From Caldalkalibacillus uzonensis (GTDB taxonomy: Bacteria; Bacillota; Bacilli; Caldalkalibacillales; Caldalkalibacillaceae), in the NCBI RefSeq assembly GCF_030814135.1, contig NZ_JAUSUQ010000004.1, positions 1 to 64,000 on the forward strand: a stretch of 64,000 nt of DNA. Reading direction: 5' to 3'. The translations under genes and the position numbers were made by a program. Positions 61,480-64,000 of this stretch are shown here, one piece after another. Position 1 is the first letter of the stretch. Each line of letters begins with the position of its first letter. The notes beneath the pieces were generated by a model. It had not been told where the DNA came from, did not search any database, and was given only the letters and a program-made list of their open reading frames with translations.

Positions 61480-62552
61480 GAAACACTCCCCTTTCTCTGT
61501 GTCCAGGACAACACCTCTTCTTTTTGACGCAGCAGGTCTTGGGGGGGATTGGTGTACACATAATCAAACGCTTGATGAAGCTGTGACCTTGGTGTTTGTT
61601 CTGCTTTCTTGAGTGCTTCGTCCATGACAGTCTTAAATTCAGCGGCTGATTGTTCCTCTTCATGCTCTGACCATAAGCCTTCACGTTCCAGGAACAGACG
61701 AAAACGCCTGAGGGGATCGCGCTGTTGTTTCCATTGTTCAAGCTCCTCCGCCGGACGGTAGCGGGTGGGATCATCGGCCGTGGTATGGGGACCCAGGCGG
61801 TAGGTGAGCGCTTCAATCAAGGTGGGACCTTCTCCTCTCCGGGCCCGCTCCACCGCCTCTTTGGCCACCTGGCAGACGGCCAAAACATCATTCCCATCCA
61901 CCCGGACACCTGGCAGTCCGTAACCCTGGGCTTTATCTGCAATTACCGTGTGGCCCGTCTGCTTGCTCAAGGGCACGCTGATGGCCCACTGATTGTTTTG
62001 GCAAAAGAATACGACCGGTGCTTTTAACACAGAGGCCAAATTGAGGGCTTCGTGAAAATCCCCTTTCGAAGTAGCGCCATCTCCAAAATAGACCAGCGCC
62101 ACCCGGCCGTCCTGCTTCAGTTTGGAAGCCCACGCTGCACCCACTGCCTGAGGAAGCTGGGTGGCAATCATAATGGAGATAGGGAACAAATTGTACCCCT
62201 CCTCCAGTCTTCCCCCTTCCAGATGCCCCATGGTGTACAACAGAGCTGATGTGTAGGAAAGGCCGAAGTTAAAACAGGCGGCCAAATCCCGGTATGTAGG
62301 AAACAACCAGTCCCCCTTTTCCAGCACATAAGAGCTGCCCACTTGGGCGGCCTCCTGTCCTTCTAAAGGTGCATAAGTGCCGATACGTCCCTGCCGCTGC
62401 AGCCGCACAGCCCTCTGATCAAATAACCTGGCCCATTGCATCCGTCTGTACAGGTCTTTCAGCTGTGCGTCTGATAAATTTTGGGGTTGCTCTCCTACCA
62501 CTCTTCCGTCTTCATTCAGCACCTGGACTAACCCCGCCTCACAAATTCCCAT
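61467..62552 (-). CDS. 2-oxo acid dehydrogenase E1 alpha subunit, PdhA-like
   Basis: A 361-residue E1alpha with the thiamine-diphosphate motif GDGATSKGDFHEALNLASV...NNQWAIS (GDG to NN), RQGRIGTYAPLEGQEAAQVGS, and TYRLGPHTTADDPTRYR, the usual phosphorylation-loop region of PdhA. Compared with B. subtilis PdhA it lacks part of the N-terminal extension. ATG at 62552 with GGGGG upstream is preferred to the earlier in-frame start. First gene of the operon; E3 is not encoded here and must come from elsewhere. Confidence 0.92.
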   Translation of the reverse strand: MGICEAGLVQVLNEDGRVVGEQPQNLSDAQLKDLYRRMQWARLFDQRAVRLQRQGRIGTYAPLEGQEAAQVGSSYVLEKGDWLFPTYRDLAACFNFGLSYTSALLYTMGHLEGGRLEEGYNLFPISIMIATQLPQAVGAAWASKLKQDGRVALVYFGDGATSKGDFHEALNLASVLKAPVVFFCQNNQWAISVPLSKQTGHTVIADKAQGYGLPGVRVDGNDVLAVCQVAKEAVERARRGEGPTLIEALTYRLGPHTTADDPTRYRPAEELEQWKQQRDPLRRFRLFLEREGLWSEHEEEQSAAEFKTVMDEALKKAEQTPRSQLHQAFDYVYTNPPQDLLRQKEEVLSWTQRKGSVSWHN

Positions 62553-62716
62553 CCTTTCAACCCCCTCATACAAAATCAACATACCTTTATAAACCAGAAT
62601 ACCCACGTTTAATGTTCCGTATTTTTAATATATCATAAATAATCTGAAACAAACAGCAATGTACTGCCCCAACGGAGCAGCACATGTCAGGCAAATGGAA
62701 GAATGTGGCCTTACAC

Positions 62717-64000
62717 TTAAGCGGAGGGCACCGAGGGCTTCTGAACAGTACCCTTGTGCAGATCGGCAGGGGACCCTTGATGTTGCAAATGACCTGCCGG
62801 GGGCTCCTGATCCTGGTTAAAGAATAGATTTTTGTACCTGTAGAGGTAGAACAGCGCTAAACAGAAGGCCAACAAGTCAGCCAGAGGAAAGGCTAACCAT
62901 ATGCCGGTCAAACCCCAGAAGGGCGGTAAGATAAACAGCAAGGGAATCAGAAACAGCACCTGGCGGGCCATGGATAAAATCAATGCGGCCCTGGCCTTGC
63001 CCAAAGCTTGGAAGACGCCTCCTGTTACCATCTGGATGCCAATTGTCATGCACAGGGCAAACATGAACCTGAGTGCAGTGGAACCCATCTCCAGCACTTC
63101 CGTATCATTGGTAAAAATCAATAAAAACAACTTGGGAAAAGCCATGACCAGGACAAAAATCACCAATCCCATCAATGTCGACACTTTATAGGCCAGCTTG
63201 ATCGTCTCGCTGACACGTTGATACAACTGGGCGCCGTAATTGTAACCCACGATGGGTGCAGTGCCTTGCATAATGCCCAGCATAGGCAGAATGGTAAACA
63301 TAATGATGCGGTGAACAATGCCAAACACGGCCACAGCCAAGTCACCGCCATGGCTGATCAGCATGTGGTTGGCCACAACGAACATGATGCTTCCCGCCAC
63401 CTGGTGCACAAAAGCAGATGACCCAATAGCCAAAATCTGTTTGAGAATAGTCAAGTTGGGACGCAAATAAGCCGGCTTGAAAGTAAGGCTGCTTTTTCCC
63501 GACTTGAAATAATAGACCAGGTAAACCGCCGTTATGGCTTGGGCTAAAACGGTTGCTCCTGCCGCTCCCCTGATGCCCCAACCGAAACCAAAAATAAACA
63601 GAGGGGTAAGCAGCATATTTAAGCCCGCAGAGATGACCATGGTCAACATCGCCATCTTGGCATTGCCTTCAGAGCGGATAATATTGTTCATAGAAAACCC
63701 AAAAGCAAAAAAGACTGTGCCGTATAAAATAATGCCCAGATAATCCCTGGCATAAGGCAAAATGGTCTCACTGGCACCAAAGGCATACAACAGCGGTTCA
63801 ATGAAACTTAAAGCGGCAATCACACCGATCCCACTAACGATTAATACAATACTGATCACATTGCCAAACACATGGTTGGCCTCATCCGATTCACCAGCGC
63901 CCAGCCGTCTGGAGATGACCGAAGCACCGCCAATACCAATCGCACCGGCTATGGCCATGACGATCATTTGGACGGGAAAGGCGATCGAAACAGCCGCTAC
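62717..64000 (-). CDS. MATE family efflux transporter, 5' end beyond the window
   Basis: The frame stays open to the right edge (VAAVSIAFPVQMIVMAIAGAIGIGGASVISRRLGAGESDEANHVFGN), the typical first-helices region of MATE exporters. About 11 helices are within the window. A hydrophilic 30-residue tail (QDQEPPAGHLQHQG...) ends the protein. MATE proteins export cationic drugs or metabolites with Na+ or H+. The start codon is outside the window; roughly 40-50 N-terminal residues should be missing. It is separate from the pdh operon. Confidence 0.88.
   Translation of the reverse strand, partial: VAAVSIAFPVQMIVMAIAGAIGIGGASVISRRLGAGESDEANHVFGNVISIVLIVSGIGVIAALSFIEPLLYAFGASETILPYARDYLGIILYGTVFFAFGFSMNNIIRSEGNAKMAMLTMVISAGLNMLLTPLFIFGFGWGIRGAAGATVLAQAITAVYLVYYFKSGKSSLTFKPAYLRPNLTILKQILAIGSSAFVHQVAGSIMFVVANHMLISHGGDLAVAVFGIVHRIIMFTILPMLGIMQGTAPIVGYNYGAQLYQRVSETIKLAYKVSTLMGLVIFVLVMAFPKLFLLIFTNDTEVLEMGSTALRFMFALCMTIGIQMVTGGVFQALGKARAALILSMARQVLFLIPLLFILPPFWGLTGIWLAFPLADLLAFCLALFYLYRYKNLFFNQDQEPPAGHLQHQGSPADLHKGTVQKPSVPSA

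Overview
The window reads as the chromosome of a low-GC Gram-positive bacterium of the Bacillaceae, possibly a thermo- or alkaliphilic genus such as Caldalkalibacillus. The genus is an inference from gene content. Supporting signs are strong AGGAGG-type ribosome binding sites, consensus sigma-A promoters, CsaB/TagA/LCP wall-polymer genes, a ComK-family regulator, a capBCADE-ordered poly-gamma-glutamate locus and a ywrABCD-like chromate/GGT locus. No rRNA, tRNA, CRISPR array or prophage is visible.

Layout. 1-743 holds an IS110-type transposase remnant and its non-coding flank. 744-7767 (+) is one operon for a pyruvylated secondary cell wall polymer: TuaH-like glycosyltransferase, MurJ-like flippase, O-antigen-ligase-type polymerase, GT4, CsaB and TagA. 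7827-12713 (-) carries a WecC-type UDP-sugar dehydrogenase, an LCP ligase, a sugar epimerase and a polyprenyl-phosphate sugar transferase. 12898-19836 (+) is an unusual operon: GT2, CDP-alcohol phosphotransferase, cytidylyltransferase-like protein, sn-glycerol-1-phosphate dehydrogenase, Wzm/Wzt (TagGH)-type ABC exporter, a second CDP-alcohol phosphotransferase and a frameshifted GDPD. It looks like a pathway that activates and exports a glycerol-1-phosphate-containing polymer or glycolipid, and is the best candidate for an undescribed system.

19885-29846 contains a subtilase that has lost its catalytic Ser, a second LCP protein, an SGNH-like secreted protein and the poly-gamma-glutamate genes in the order capB-C-A-D-E. 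30341-32616 has a ComK homologue whose promoter holds a LexA-type palindrome between -35 and -10. It is followed by a sigma-70-family factor whose Shine-Dalgarno lies in a switch-like hairpin, and by the DUF1659/DUF2922/YvrJ trio. 32710-34012 has a damaged nucleotidyltransferase pair and a GNAT acetyltransferase.

34212-40821 (-) is an oligopeptide-type ABC operon ending in an acetamidase. 41126-44711 matches B. subtilis ywrABCD (two CHR chromate transporters, Lrp-type regulator, cytoplasmic GGT-like enzyme). Then come a metallophosphoesterase and a dicarboxylate/glutamate symporter. 47360-54993 is a LacI-controlled sucrose/fructan locus (CUT1 binding protein and permeases, GH32, fructokinase) with a translationally coupled Uma2 nuclease-fold gene. 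54990-57641 is a MarR gene with a deletion-damaged MMPL transporter. 57928-64000 has a SEC-C/TPR protein, a pyruvate dehydrogenase-like E1alpha/E1beta/E2 operon without E3, and a MATE exporter running off the right edge.

The dominant theme is the cell surface: three polymer systems (pyruvylated SCWP, the glycerol-1-phosphate pathway, poly-gamma-glutamate) and two LCP ligases. Three genes (GDPD, MMPL, nucleotidyltransferase) carry deletion-type frame breaks, so either the strain is losing genes locally or the assembly has small deletions there.
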